Positions 22,095 to 34,572 of a stretch of 64,000 nucleotides of DNA are shown in pieces. The stretch's first letter is position 1, and the number at the start of each line of letters is the position of its first letter. The position numbers were made by a program, and so were the translations under genes. Under the pieces are notes generated by a model that was not told the DNA's origin, ran no database searches, and saw only the letters and a list, made by a program, of their open reading frames with translations. Source of the DNA: Sipunculus nudus (Eukaryota; Annelida; Sipuncula; Golfingiida; Sipunculidae); NCBI GenBank assembly GCA_026874595.1, contig CM049317.1:42122401-42186400 (forward strand), given 5' to 3'.

Positions 22095-22122
22095 TGTATC
22101 AATATATCGATATATTGATACA
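22095..22122. other. Perfect 28-bp AT-rich palindrome
   Basis: TGTATCAATATATC is followed immediately by its exact reverse complement, with no spacer. Partial copies of TGATACA follow (22125-22145), so this may be a cruciform-forming core or a transposon end. Confidence 0.9.
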
Positions 22123-24628
22123 TATTGATACACAACGTTGATACATTTACCGATATGCAGTGCATGTTGTATCGTCATATCAAGGAAACATAATGACTGT
22201 TAATAAATATAAATACAACCCTGACTTGAATTATAATATAAACTATTTATATATGCTAAATCTATTATATATTTCTTATATTTGCCTTTAAGATGTATTC
22301 AGATCACACTGAATGTTCTGTGATGGACTGGGTGAGGAATGTATGTACACTATTCAATGCTTCCAATACAAGCCTATGACTGTGTGCAATGATTTAGGAA
22401 TTTATTACCATCAGTGCTCGTTACAGTTGAAATTTACATATAGCTACCATTCAAATATGAATCAATCTGTGATCTCAGTACCACACGCATTTAACTTTAT
22501 ATAATCCATTATTTTACATCTAATTAGTACATCAATTTCTCGAGGTCCATATTTACCTGCATATTTGGAACTACATGTATGGAAAAAGGTGAAACTTGTG
22601 CTCAAAACCTCTGGGATAAAATCACATACTATATCACTTGGGGAAATGAGATTAAGGGATTCACATTCCAAGAAGCACATAAACAAAGGTATATTAACAA
22701 GGTATAAAATATAACCTGTTTATCTTCCCCATAAAATGCTAACAAAATGGGGAAGGGGTCGGAGTGATGAGAGGAGGGCAAGGACAGTTAACAAAATGAT
22801 TGAGATTTTAATACCCAACAGTCTACTCAGTATACGAGGATAAGGAATAAGGAACCATTCATAAAACAAAAGATTTGACCAATCATTTGAAATGAGTGCC
22901 TACCATTCCCAAAGTGAGCAATGCAGCTTTTACCGAGCTCGGAGGGTATTGCGCCAACAACATGTGGCTTTTAATAATAAGAAAATAATACACAAAGAAA
23001 AAGGAAGCATATTGTCAAAACATATAAGACTTTAGTTTTGTATTATGTAAGTACTAGCTGATAAACCAGGCATACCGGGCTTTTTACCGCGGTTTGGGAG
23101 ATATATTTACTGAGATATAGAATGTTGGCCCCTTTTTTTATTATAAAAGTTAAAAGAAAATATAGATTTTTAGTGGGATACTCTCGGAATACGATATGTA
23201 CAAATAATTTGTTACTGTTATTTTGTGGCGCTGTGCTCGTGGCAAAAATCATATCCCGGTATGTTTACCTTGAAGACCTGGTCAGTGATGGTTTACATTG
23301 CGAACCGGAATGAGACGGGGAGGCATAGAGTGTTTTGTTGATATTTGACTGGTTTCTATCGTTGGACGTATAAAGAATAGGTTGGTGTGAGGAACACATG
23401 AAAGATTAATTAAATGTACGTTGCAAGGAAACTGTTCCTGAAGAAGGAAACAGAAATATGCATACATCGTAAGTAGCAATAGCGGACCCAGTAGGACTCC
23501 ATGCAGTGCGTCCGTATCCCATTTTCAGCTACCGTAACCTTTTTTTCATCGTATCAGACAAATTTTGAGGCCTGAAACCCCCGACACCACCCCAGCCCTG
23601 TTCCTGAAATTGGGACCTTGAATTAGGTTTTGTCATTAATCCTCCTGGGTTGAACTCTCCATTTCTTAAAGCGAGAAACATGTGTTTTTCTCTTTTACTG
23701 ACCACGCACGTGGGTCAAATCCCTTATTGAAGGCAAGCTTTATTCATATGAACAATAGTCCTTAGTGTTAGCGGTTAAGTGACCACGATGCATGCATTCC
23801 GGTGATTGCCGAAGGCAGTTCGGCTGTGCTCGGTAAAAAAACGGAAAAATCACTCAAAATTATATGTATATTAAAAATTATTTATTTTCATATTGCCTAT
23901 GTCACTGCGGGGATAATAACCTTTAAAATGATGTATGGCACAATATTATACACAACGCGGTTTTAGAGAACACTGCAAACAAATGTGAACCGAATACCTT
24001 TTATAAGTATTAGATTTAAATGCATAGCCTCTTTACAGCACAAGTTAAACCTCACAGAGAGCAGGCCACCACACATGCTGCCATTTGCGGGGGGAAAATC
24101 ACGAGTCACTTTTTTTTGTCTCTATTGTCAATATGTCTGCCAAATTTAGCACTTGATAACAGGTGAAGTGGTTCATAAGATAATAGGTACAAGTTTTCAC
24201 TACACAAGCAAACATGTGAATATATAAAATGCTGAGGTCAACAAATTCAAGGTTCTGTAGAAACAGCATTTTGAAAATTTAACATAGTATTCATTTAATT
24301 CCCCTTGCTCCAAGGAATCATCGTATGTGCTATGAAGACTTAAGTGTTTGCCTACATGAATGAAATTTATCAAATGCTGGCATACAGAAGAGTTTACAGT
24401 TTATTTTTCTATATTATTGCACTTGAAAAAGTAAATCCTATTGCTTCAGCCATTTGATGATATTAATAATTTATTAATAAGTCTGTCCTGCATCTATGGT
24501 TTCCTTTCTCTTAGTCCCAAATACATGCATGTGATTTTTGTTTGTGCATGCACTTACAACAATTATACATGAAACATGAGAGCATTTATTTTGCCTCTGT
24601 AAACAGAAAAGGGTTCCCATCCTGTTAA
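22123..24628. other. Noncoding stretch, no gene recognised
   Basis: The least repetitive long stretch of the window. Short open frames here show no recognisable motif. The ggcataccgggctttttaccg segment near 23070 and the somewhat higher GC at 23480-23720 could be diverged mobile sequence. Confidence 0.4.
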
Positions 24629-25672
24629 CAAGGGACCCATGGGTCATGGAGCTCAGCTGTTATTTATGATCATAACATATGATTTGGAAGAAGGGGTAGG
24701 CAAATGTTGGTTTTGTGTGGTAATATAAACTGATTTATCAGGATGATGGCGTTTAACTCAAGTTATGTAAAGATTTTGATAAAATCCTTGGAGAGGGAAG
24801 AGGGCTGATGTCATTTATATTATTTACATTTGGAAAAAGAGTGCTATTGTCACACAGGTATTGACTTGGCCAGATAACTTTATCTACACTGCAGCAGAAG
24901 TATTTGAAAACAAGGGACCCATGGGTCATGGCGCTCAGCTGATTGTGACAGTTATAACTGCATCACCATAGATTTTTTGAAGTTGCAATAAAAATACTAT
25001 CCTCAGTGCTCAGGAACTAGGGCTCAATGACTGGGGGGGGGGGGGGGGGGGGGGAGGGAGATTTACAACACCTTTGGATATAAATACAGAATACGGAATT
25101 AAATTCAATGGTGCTTACAGGGACTGGTCGAAGTAACAGCACCTCTGCATATACATAAAGGATAAAATTTAATTTAAATGAAATTATTTTTAAATATTTT
25201 AAAACAGGCAGAGAGATGGAAAACAAAGCAAATAACTTTAATTTCCATTCTACAGAAACAGTAAAATAATGAACAAATATTTGCATTAGATCCTATTTTT
25301 TCTTTTGTTAACTCATTTTTTTTAAAAATTAGTATAAGGGTAGGGCCCATGAGAATAAGTGTATGTTTATTACAGCAGGGGTGTTCTGCCAGTGCTGCAT
25401 CACTAATAAGGTTATACCTAGGCAAGGCTGTAGTGAGCAAGAGTGGGGTCTTTGATATACTAAATGCAAATACATTCGAGCATCTAAAAAGCTTCAATAA
25501 TTAGAATAATTTTTAAGTATTTACTTTCAAATTTCAGAATTCAATAGATTAAATACATATGTATCCCAGCTGTGAAAAATAAATTGAATATACTTACGAG
25601 AAAAAAACGTGCTATGGTCAAATTTGGGCATAATTTAAGGTACAAATTTTATATTTTTGCTAATATTTTAAA
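24629..25672 (-). mobile_element. Two successive Hel-A 3' end fragments
   Basis: Hel-A termini start at 24629 (CAAGGGACCCATGGGTCATG) and 24911 (the same, then GCGCTCAGCTGATT). Each is followed by truncated interior. A long G-run lies at about 25032-25056. The second fragment contains a further Hel-A 3' end at 25673. Confidence 0.65.
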
Positions 25673-28140
25673 CAAGGGACCTATGGGTCACGGCGCTCAG
25701 CTGTTATATATGATAAAAAAATATGATTTAGAAATGAGGCACATGCTGGTTTTATGTGGTAATAAAAATAAGCTGTATTATGAATTGTTGTTGTTTAGCT
25801 TATGTATGATTTTGATAGAACCTTTGGAGACAGGAAAGAGGATTAATTTCATTTATTTTATTAACAAATGGAGTGCCATTGTCACACAGATTTTGACTTG
25901 GCCATATAACTTATAAACAGAACATATAATATAAGAGTTTAACTATTTATTCAAAAAATTACAAATATTGTCCCCGGCAAATATAATTTTTATTAAAAAT
26001 AATAAGAGAATAGTATGATTTTTTCAAATAAAATATAACTGAAATGATTATTAAAATAATATTAAAGAATATATTCATGAATGCATTCATTAATACATTT
26101 TGAAAGTATTTGCACTGGTATTCATATACTTTCATTTTTACCTGAATTCCCATTCTTATGAAAGAAATTTTATAATGGAGTACATATTCATATTTGTGTT
26201 TAAATACAATTGTAAAGTATTCGCACCATGTCTGGTATTTATTCAGTTTTCACCATACAATGATGTTGAGAATCCAGAATATACAAAATTCACACATTTA
26301 AATAATGATCATAAGTACGTGGTTTTATGGCTTTTATTTATATTAAAAAAATGTAATATATTCATTTTGGACTAATTTCACATCAATGTACTAACTATAG
26401 ACACAGTAGGAATCTAGATAATAATATTATCAACGGCAACTTTGTCTTTCATTAATTTTCTTCATATGATCCCTAATGATTAGTAATGAATAATATGATT
26501 TACTTTTTTATCATTAAAATTGAACTGAAAAATACCATAGGTGACTGCATGGTGTTATTTGGAATAGGTGACATTCTATCCATCGATACAAGATTCTTAT
26601 ATCATCGGTAAATTTAATGTTTATTGTTATGTTGTTGGTTAAAACTACTAGATGAGTTGGGTTGGACACCTGGATCAACTGTGGCTGGCCATTATATAAT
26701 AAGCTGCCTGGAGCCCCAGTTTATGCCTCGCCTCAAGCATGCATAATTTGCTGAAAGTTCGACAAGGTCAACATACAGGTGACTCAAGAGGTGCTACAGA
26801 GAGCCAAGGTCTGACATGGTCTCATAATTACATTAATAAAAGCTACAATTTTTGGCCAATTTCTTTCAGCTTTTTAAACTAAAAAGCTGAAATCTTTATG
26901 TGTGCATGATATGAAAATTATATCAACAGTGCTCACAGGAAACAAACATGCCATGGTCAGTTGGGCAAAATTTAAGGTACTAATTTTATATTAATACTAA
27001 TAACTTATAAAATTTGAAAAATTCAGAACTAATTTTGGGTATTCAATTGAATCTTGATTAAATAATGTTACATCCCTGACAAAAAATCTCTAGCTTCAGC
27101 AATCCTCTTGTTAAGGGAGTAAATATATTTCTTGATTTTTTACAAAGTGCATTATGTTTGGGCCCATAACTTAAAACAATTACGCAATACTGACATCATT
27201 TCTGGCATGTGCATAGAGAATGTATAGAAAAATATGCATATTATATATGATTAAAGTCAGATCAGTGGTTTTGATATTAGGCAGTCTTGAAGTGTAACAA
27301 TGGGATTTTAATGGGAAAATGAAGATTTCATTAATATCTCGAAGGTATTAAGTCCTAGTGACCAAATTCTTGGCATGGTAGGGGATTTTTTAGACATCTA
27401 ATTGCATGCCAAATTTCAGGAACTGAGAGCTGAAGCTGGGGAGCTGAGCACTTGCAAACTGCATGACACTAGCTTGATGTAAACAATATGTTACATGGTG
27501 CTTGAAAACTTGAATAAAATCTACAGTTTTTGATCAACTGGTTTCAAATTTTTGGTGTTTACAGACAAAATGCTAAAAAAACATGCTGTGAAAATTAAAT
27601 CCACAGTACTTACAGGAAAAAAACGTGCCATGGTCAAAGTTGGGCAAAATTTAAGGTACCAATTTTTTATTTTTGTTAATATTTTAAAAAATTTAAAAGA
27701 TTTTCATCTAATTTTGGGTATACAATTTAATTTTGATTAATTAAAGTTATATTACTGGAAAAAAAGTTTATAGCTTTAACATATTTTGTGTTAAGTGATC
27801 AAATATCTTTCCTGATTTTTTACACAATGCATTATGTTTGGGCCCATAACTTTTTAAATTTACACAATACAGACCTAATTTCTGGCATGTACATAGGAAC
27901 TATATAGAGGAATATTTATGGTAAATATGAGGAAAAACAGATGAGTGGTTTTGATTTTAGGCAGTCCTGAAGTGTGAAAATAGGTTTTTAGAGGTTTTTC
28001 CTCAATTTCTCAAAGAAACGAAGTCACAAAGACCCAGTTTTAGGCTTGGTAGGAGATCTTGGGGACATCAACATTATGCTGAATTTTGGATTCCTAGGTC
28101 AGAGGATTACTGCTTGATGTCTGAGCAGAACTTCCTAATC
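25673..28140 (-). mobile_element. Hel-A copy, 5' end lost
   Basis: Starts CAAGGGACCTATGGGTCACG and is collinear with the complete 2.6-kb copy at 34573-37197 through the repeated segments near 26630, 27040, 27590 and 28030. The match ends at about 28095 (ggattcctaggtc), just before the microsatellite and terminal hairpin. No protein is encoded; a 114-residue open frame at its start is shared by sibling copies but has no recognisable domain. Confidence 0.75.
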
Positions 28141-28554
28141 TTGTACCGGTCAACCAGTGTACACTGTGCTTATATTACAGAATGTGTAAGTGTAAACATT
28201 AAGAAAAGTAAAATTTGTGCAAGCATTTTGAATCTAGTGGCCTAATTTTTATAATGGGTGAGGAACCCATTTTCCCTGTTTAGTCCAAGCAGTAATCCTC
28301 TGATTCCAATGACACATGGACTACAAGAACAATAGGCATTACAAGACCATAGAGAACAAATCCTGTAAGCAAGTAACACCCACCAGGAAACAACTACCAG
28401 GCTTCATTTACACCTGAAGAAGGGGGCTGTACCCCCCCCCCCCCCTGAAAGCTTGTGTCAAGAGTGACAACATCAGCCAGTCTACATTAAGGTATAATTT
28501 ATCTACTAAACAGACTAGCACGGCAATTCAAACCTTATAAAACAGATTAGGTAC
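28141..28554. other. Noncoding; holds a CTGAAGA/GAAA hairpin motif
   Basis: At 28414-28450 the plus strand reads CTGAAGA, a G5/C-run stem, then TGAAAGC, a hammerhead-like order with an uncertain cleavage site. The C-run is 14 long. Nothing else recognised. Confidence 0.35.
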
Positions 28555-29300
28555 ATTTGAAGCAGCCTCCTATCATGTGATCGCAGTTCCCATTTGCATA
28601 TGTCATTGTATTGAACTGGGAGTTTTTTATAACTGTTTTCTGTCTTTTCTGACCACAGAATATGTATGGAAATTCCATACATGGCCTTGTCATGAAATAC
28701 ACTGAACTGTCTTTAATTGGCCCTCTCAAGGGGCTAGCAAAATTACTTCACTAGTTATTTAAGACTGATCCAGCAGGGTATCCATATTTCCCCATGTTCA
28801 CCTTCTTGTACTTCTTCAAAGTGATCATCATTACAGTCCTGTTGTGTATTTATCTCACAGACATCATCATTGACATCATTAATGTCAGGACAATGACTAG
28901 AAACTGTATAAGCAAAAGTGGTCAACCAGTCAGTGTTGATAGTGATATCTGCCCTTTTGTAAAAATTGTTTTAGATCAGTAATGGAGAGCACATAGTATT
29001 ATGGTAGGCCGTACATTTTGTGTACATACTGTATTCTGGTAGGACAGTTTTCTCTTGACAAAGATATTGACAGTAGTATCAATCTGTTTTGGTACATTAA
29101 CCACAGAACCTTTTAATGATAACTGTGATTCTCTGGGCAACTCTCTTAACTGCATAAATAATAGGTAAACAATGCTACAAGTCTTTCCTCTAAAGGATAT
29201 ACCTCAAGACATTAGACCACTGACCTTTGCCACTCCCCAGGAATGCCTGAAAAGGCCCACAGACTTGCAGCTACGGTTGAGTAATGCTTGAAAAGACCTG
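28555..29300 (-). pseudogene. Helitron polyprotein N-terminal region, broken
   Basis: Reading the minus strand from about 29215: YPLEERLVAL, frameshift, FMQLRELPRESQLSLKG then SVVNVPKQIDTTVN and VKRKLSYQNT with VRPTIILCALHY. Then, in another frame, YKRADITINTDWLTTFAYTV. Finally EFPYIFCGQKRQ and, in a third frame, VQYNDICKWELRSHDRR. PLEERLV, FMQ(I/L)RELPR, LKGxVVNVP, VRP and HYxDICKWELRxxDRR are, from my knowledge of Helitron polyproteins, conserved marks of the region upstream of the Rep nuclease. Several frameshifts and stops and a deletion after TVN make it non-functional. It lies on the same strand as the C-terminal half at 15894-17640, in an order consistent with one split element, but the middle is absent. 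Confidence 0.82.
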
Positions 29301-29439
29301 ATTACATGTAGAGACAGAAGGAGCTGTTTCTAAACAGTATTTACATAACTGAGCAAAGATTTTAACATCTGAATCATTGACAGTTGTGTATGGAGATGTA
29401 GGAGTAGAGCTTCCCAAGCAACAGATGTATAACTGCATC

Positions 29440-30082
29440 AGCAGGGTCAGCCTGTAAATCTGTAGGGTGGTCCTGCGACCTTAACCTTTGATCCCAAAAT
29501 CAACATGGTTCTTCCCGTATCGTTCAGTGAGCCATAAGAGAGGGTGGAAGGTAAGGGATGAAGACTTTGCTCAAAATACATCCACCTACTTTTTCATGAA
29601 GTGGGTTGTGTGACTTTGACATTTTTACCTTGTGATCTCGAAATTGCACATATTCTTCTTCTATCAGTAGGGAAGCCATATGTGATAGATGGAAAGTTTG
29701 GAATTTAATCTTTAGTTTAAAATGTGTCCAGAAGTTTTTTTAGAGAAGTGGGGGAGTGACCTTGACCTTTGAGCATGAGACATCAAATCAACAGAGTTTA
29801 TCCCCCATTGGGGGGTGAGCCATGTGGAGCAAGATGGAAGGTTTTTTTAGTTAAATAATCTACCTTTAATTGTGTTCACAACCTTTTTTTAAAGAGCAGG
29901 TCTAGCAACTTTGACCTTTGATCTGGTGACCTCAAAATATACAGAGTTCTTCCAATATTGGAAGGTAATCATGTAAAGATGGAAGGTTTGTGATAAAAAG
30001 TTTTGGCTTAAAAAGCACCACAATCTTTTTAAAGATGTAGGTCCCATGACCTTCACCTTTGACCTGGTCATCCCAAAATCAA
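29440..30082. repeat. Diverged sequence with spaced tgacctttgacct-type sites
   Basis: Blocks with gtgaccttgacctttgagc, aactttgacctttgatct and gaccttcacctttgacct, each followed by 'caaaatcaaca' and 'ttcttcc...ttgg' motifs as in Hel-C. The sequence is interrupted by Hel-B after 30082 and resumes at 33354 (taggttcttccactactgg). Confidence 0.6.
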
Positions 30083-33000
30083 CAAGGCCTACAGGCCTAA
30101 TGCGAACCTGTGTACTGGGAAATACACCTGGTATAATGCTTCAATGCTGGACAAGTACTTTTCATGTATATGAACAATGCAAGTACTAAACATTTTGAAT
30201 AAGAAACAATTACATAAACATCACTGCTGAAATTCTGGCATGGGTGCACACAACACAAAAATGATTGTAGTTGACACCACCAGTCTTGTATACAACAAAG
30301 CTATCAGAGATATATAAATATGCCCAATTTCAGACTGATATATCAAACCCCTCCTGAAAATAAGCAGGGACACACACTGTGCAAAAATTATTGTAAGTGG
30401 CACCACCAGTCTTGCATACGACAAAGCTATTCGATATGTATATATATGCCCAATTTCAGGCTGATACATCACATTCCTCTGTAGAAATAAGCAGGCACAT
30501 ACACTGTGAAAAAGTCATTGTAGGTGGCAACACTTGTCTTGTGAACGAGAAAGCCATCAAAGACACATAGACAGGTCAAAATATCAGGCCAATACATCAA
30601 AATTACCTTGAGTCTGATGCATTGGGCTGACCAGGCTTAGGTGAGAAAGGCAGTTGCCCTGAGTGAACTGTGACAAATTTGCTCGCTTAGGCTACTGCAC
30701 TGAGTGAACTTATGACCTGCGCCTGGCTAGACTGAGTGAACTCTTGACCTGTTGCATAATCTGACACAGTTGGCAGTCTGCCAAAGCTATAAATTTGATC
30801 AAGGCTGAACGTTTGTGCCAAATCTGATGCAGTGGACAGTCTGCTAACACTATAAATAGAATGCAATTACTGCACTGAGTGAACTCCTGACCCATACCTG
30901 GCTGCACTGAGTGAACTCTTGACCTGTTGCCTAACCTGATACAGTTGGCAGTCTGCCAAAGCTATAAATAGATTGAGACTGACCTCTACCTGTTGCCAAG
31001 TCTGAAATAGTAGCCACACCATTGCATAAGCTCATGCAGGGGCCCTGCCCTGAGGGGCATGAGACCCATGAGGTGATCACATGGTGCCCAGGACGTGTTC
31101 ACATGTCGCCCATTAGGTGATCACATGTAACCCATGAGGTTATCACATGCCTTGTGCTTGGCTGCACTGATTGAACTCTTGACCTAAATCTGGCTGCACT
31201 GAATGAACTGTTGGTCTGTTGCTAAATCTGAAACAGTCTGTAGTTTCTCAACCTATTTAAAGAAACAGACATAATCTTGGAGTGTTGGTGAATCTGTTTA
31301 CACTTATTGAAAGACTTTGGCTAAAATGCTTTTTTTCAAGCTGACATATTCATAAACTTTTTATCGAAATATCTAGAATAATAAAAGATGCAGTTCTTTC
31401 ATTGTTAAAGGTCCAATAATTCTACCAAAAATCATTCAAGTAAACTTGAACAAAGGCCATCCAAGAATAATTTTTGTGCAATGTTACAGAAGTTATAATT
31501 GAAAGAATAATTTTGTAGAAGAACAGTTTTGCAGTCCTCAGTTTGAAATAGACATAATAATGGCCATAAGACTAACAAAAGCTTTTCTAATATGATTGAA
31601 AGAACCATGTCCTAGGATAATTCTTTTGAAAAATTGAACAATTCAACTTGACAGTTTCATCATAAACATTTTAAGCTGAAAGAGGCTAAAATTATGAGGT
31701 TTTTGCCCATAAAAACCGGTCAATGTAGGTGGCACCACAAAATCTGCAACTTCAAATATGAGTCAAGTGACCAACATTTGCACAATACTTGGTAATGCTA
31801 GCTTCTGTCATTTCTGAGATTACTATGTCTAAGCTTACTTGGCCAAATGACTGTTCAAATTCATGTAACTCCACTAAAATTCATCAAATCCAAACCATTT
31901 GAACAAACTTGAGAGGGCTAGCCTCTGGGATAATTTCTGCTAAATATTGAACAATTTGGCTGGACCGTTTACAAGAAGAAAACTTTTAAAGGTTTTTCAG
32001 CTTTTTCCCCATAAAATCTAAGTAAACATAGATAGCAAAAAAATAAGCTGAATCCCACAACATTTGATATGTGACAGATTATTTAAAAAAATCTGGGGAT
32101 GGTAGCTCCTGCCATTCCTGAGAAATTATGGGTTAATGTACAGATGACCAATGATCTCTGTACAAAAAAAGGTCAATGCAGGTGGGGCCACCAATACCTG
32201 AATTTCATATATGACTCATGTGACCAACACTGGCATGAAATTTGGTGATGATAGCTCCGGCCGTTTATGAGACTGTCATTTTAGTATGCTTTTTTTGCCA
32301 TATGACTTAGTTCAACTGGTAAAATGACTCAATTCAATCTTTATAATTCAGCCAAAATTCATTTTTTGGAACCATAAAAGACAATTATTATAAGAATTAT
32401 TCAGGGGATTATTCTTGTAAAATATTAAACAAATATGCCTAAGTGGCCTCAGTCAAAAAACGTTTTACAGGTTTATAACTCATATGGGAATATACAGCAA
32501 AATGGCTAAGATAAGCTTCTCATAACTCAGCCAAAAATCACTGAACCAAAACCATTTGAACAAACTTGAATTATCAACATCTAAGGATAATTAAAGAGTG
32601 AGATTTAAGAATTTGGCCATGTGGTTTTTGATCTTTGAGAAAGAAGATCTTTGTAGCCACTTAGCTAAAATGGGATGTTATGGCATATGACTAAATTCAG
32701 CTTTCCATAACTCAGCCAAAAGTCACTGAACTGAGACCATTTGAACAAACTTCAGAAAGCAATACCCTAGGATATCATTTCTGTGCGATATTAAACAATT
32801 TGGTCATATGATTTCAGAGAAGAAGTTTTTTGTAGCTGTCAGTATGATATAGGCACTGATGACCCCCGTACAAAAAAGGCCGATGCAGGTGGCGCCACAA
32901 ATACCTCAATTTCAGATATGACTCATGTGACCAACATTGGCAAAAATTTGGTGATGATAGCTCCAGCCGTTTCTGAGATTGTAATTTTACTATGCTTTAT

Positions 33001-33353
33001 TGGACAGATGACTAAGTTCAACTTCCTGTAACTCGGCCAAAAATCACTGAACTTAAACCATTCAAACAAACTTGAGAAAGATTGTTCCAGGAATCATTTC
33101 TGTGAAATACTGGACAATTTGGCTGAACAGTTTCATAGAAGAAGATTTTTAAAGTTTTTTCACAATAAAATCTAAGAAAATGCAGTTAGCCAAAAAATAA
33201 GCAAAATCTGATAGTTTTTTAGATGATTAATTTTTTGCATAAAATTTTCGTAATGCTTACTCTTGCCGTTTTCAAGATAGTATGGGTTAACGTACAGATG
33301 CCAGACAACAGACGATGCCACACCATCGCATAAGCTCACAGGTTTGCTAAAAA
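30083..33353 (-). mobile_element. Complete Hel-B copy, 3.27 kb
   Basis: Bounded by CAAGGCCTACAGGCCTAATG (left) and CACCATCGCATAAGCTCACA with GGTTTGCTAA (right). GCGAACCTGTG near the left end and CACAGGTTTGC at the right end are inverted copies of one motif. The flanking sequence rejoins as ccaaaatcaa/taggttcttcc, the consensus of the DR1-rich repeat, which shows insertion between A and T without target duplication. The interior has no open frame of note. An internal motif near 31012-31040 (cacaccattgcataagctca) mimics the right end, hinting at a composite origin. Confidence 0.8.
31065..31150. repeat. Short TGATCACATG subrepeats in Hel-B
   Basis: Imperfect copies of a roughly 24-bp unit of the type cccatgaggtgatcacatg. 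Equivalent tracts with different copy numbers lie at about 13190-13260, 41775-41880 and 56960-57205. Confidence 0.7.
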
Positions 33354-33391
33354 TAGGTTCTTCCACTACTGGCAACTGGGTTATATTTGGG

Positions 33392-34228
33392 AACAAGTTA
33401 TCATCCTGGGTACACAGATCAGACAGAGAAAAGTTATCATCCTGAGTAAACAGATCAAACAGAGACAAGTTATCATCCTGGCTAAACAGATCAGACAGAG
33501 ACAAGTTATCATCATGGATAAACAGATCAGACAAAAAAGTTATCATCCTGGCTAAACAGATCAGACAGAGACAATTTATCATCCTGGCTCAACAGATCAG
33601 ATAGAAACAAGTTATCATTCTTGCCAAACAGATCAGACAGAGACAAGCTATCAACCTGAGTAAACAAATCAGACAGAGACAAGTTACCATCCTGGATAAA
33701 CAGATCAGACAGAGACAAGTTGTCATCCTGGCTAAACAGATCAGACAGAGACAAGTTATCATCATGGCTTAACAGATCAGACAAAGACAAGTTATCATCC
33801 TGGCTTAACAGATCAGACAGACACAAGTTATTATACTGCATAAACAGATAAGATAGAGACATGTTATTATCATGGCTAAACAGATCAGAGAGAGACACGT
33901 TATCATTCTGGTTAAACAGATCAGACAGAGACATATTATCATCCTGGCTAAACAGATCAGACAGAGACATGTTATAATCCTGGCTAAACGTATCAGACAG
34001 AGACAAGTTATCATCCTGTGTAAACAGACCAGACAGAAAAGTTATAGTCCTGGCTAAATAGATCAGACAGAGACAAGTTATCATCATGGCTAAACAGATC
34101 AGATGGAGACATGTTATCATCCTGGCTAAAGAGATCAGACAGAGAAAAGTTATCATCCTGCTTTAACAGATCAGACAGAGACAAGTTATCATCATGGCTA
34201 AACAGATCAGACAGAGACAAGTTATCAT
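33392..34228. repeat. 36-bp minisatellite, left part (about 23 units)
   Basis: Unit: aagttatcatcctggctaaa then cagatcagacagagac. Minus-strand translation gives repeats of SLSDLFSQDDNL; the plus strand is also often open because 36 is a multiple of three. It stops exactly at gttatcat (34221-34228), where the hAT-like element begins, and resumes in phase at 44672. I treat the open frames as by-products of the unit length. Confidence 0.9.
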
Positions 34229-34572
34229 TAGTGGTGGGAGTCAGTTCCTTTTTTATAATCGATCATCGGTTTGGGCAAACCGATCAATGATCGATTCTTA
34301 ATCGGTTCAGACAAATATAAAGAAATGTGCAGTTATCTGTTGAACTGTACTCTCTTAACCCAGCCCGCATGTCTTAGTAATTCTACCTGATGAAAAGAAG
34401 TTTTTGCCTTTTTTATATATTCCTATTATTACCAGGATATGCTATTTAAAGTTTCATTTTAATTAATTATAATAATCAAGAACTAAACCACAGTCCAGGA
34501 CCTGTACTTGCTTGTTTCACAGGCCTGCCAGAAAAATTACAGGCCCATATAATTTTAGGTAAAAATTTAAAA

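Noticed and set aside
25572-25916. 114-residue ORF (shared at 34583-34816 and 46269-46622)
   Set aside because: It is conserved only because it lies at the same place in sibling Hel-A copies. Start and length vary and no domain is recognisable.
28794-28982. Plus-strand 62-residue hydrophobic ORF resembling a membrane peptide
   Set aside because: It is the antisense shadow of the Helitron N-terminal pseudogene on the minus strand.
33172-34220. SLSDLFSQDDNL repeat ORFs, both strands, also at 44742-45749
   Set aside because: The 36-bp unit keeps several frames open at once on both strands. Frames break and switch repeatedly, and no promoter or splice context is visible.
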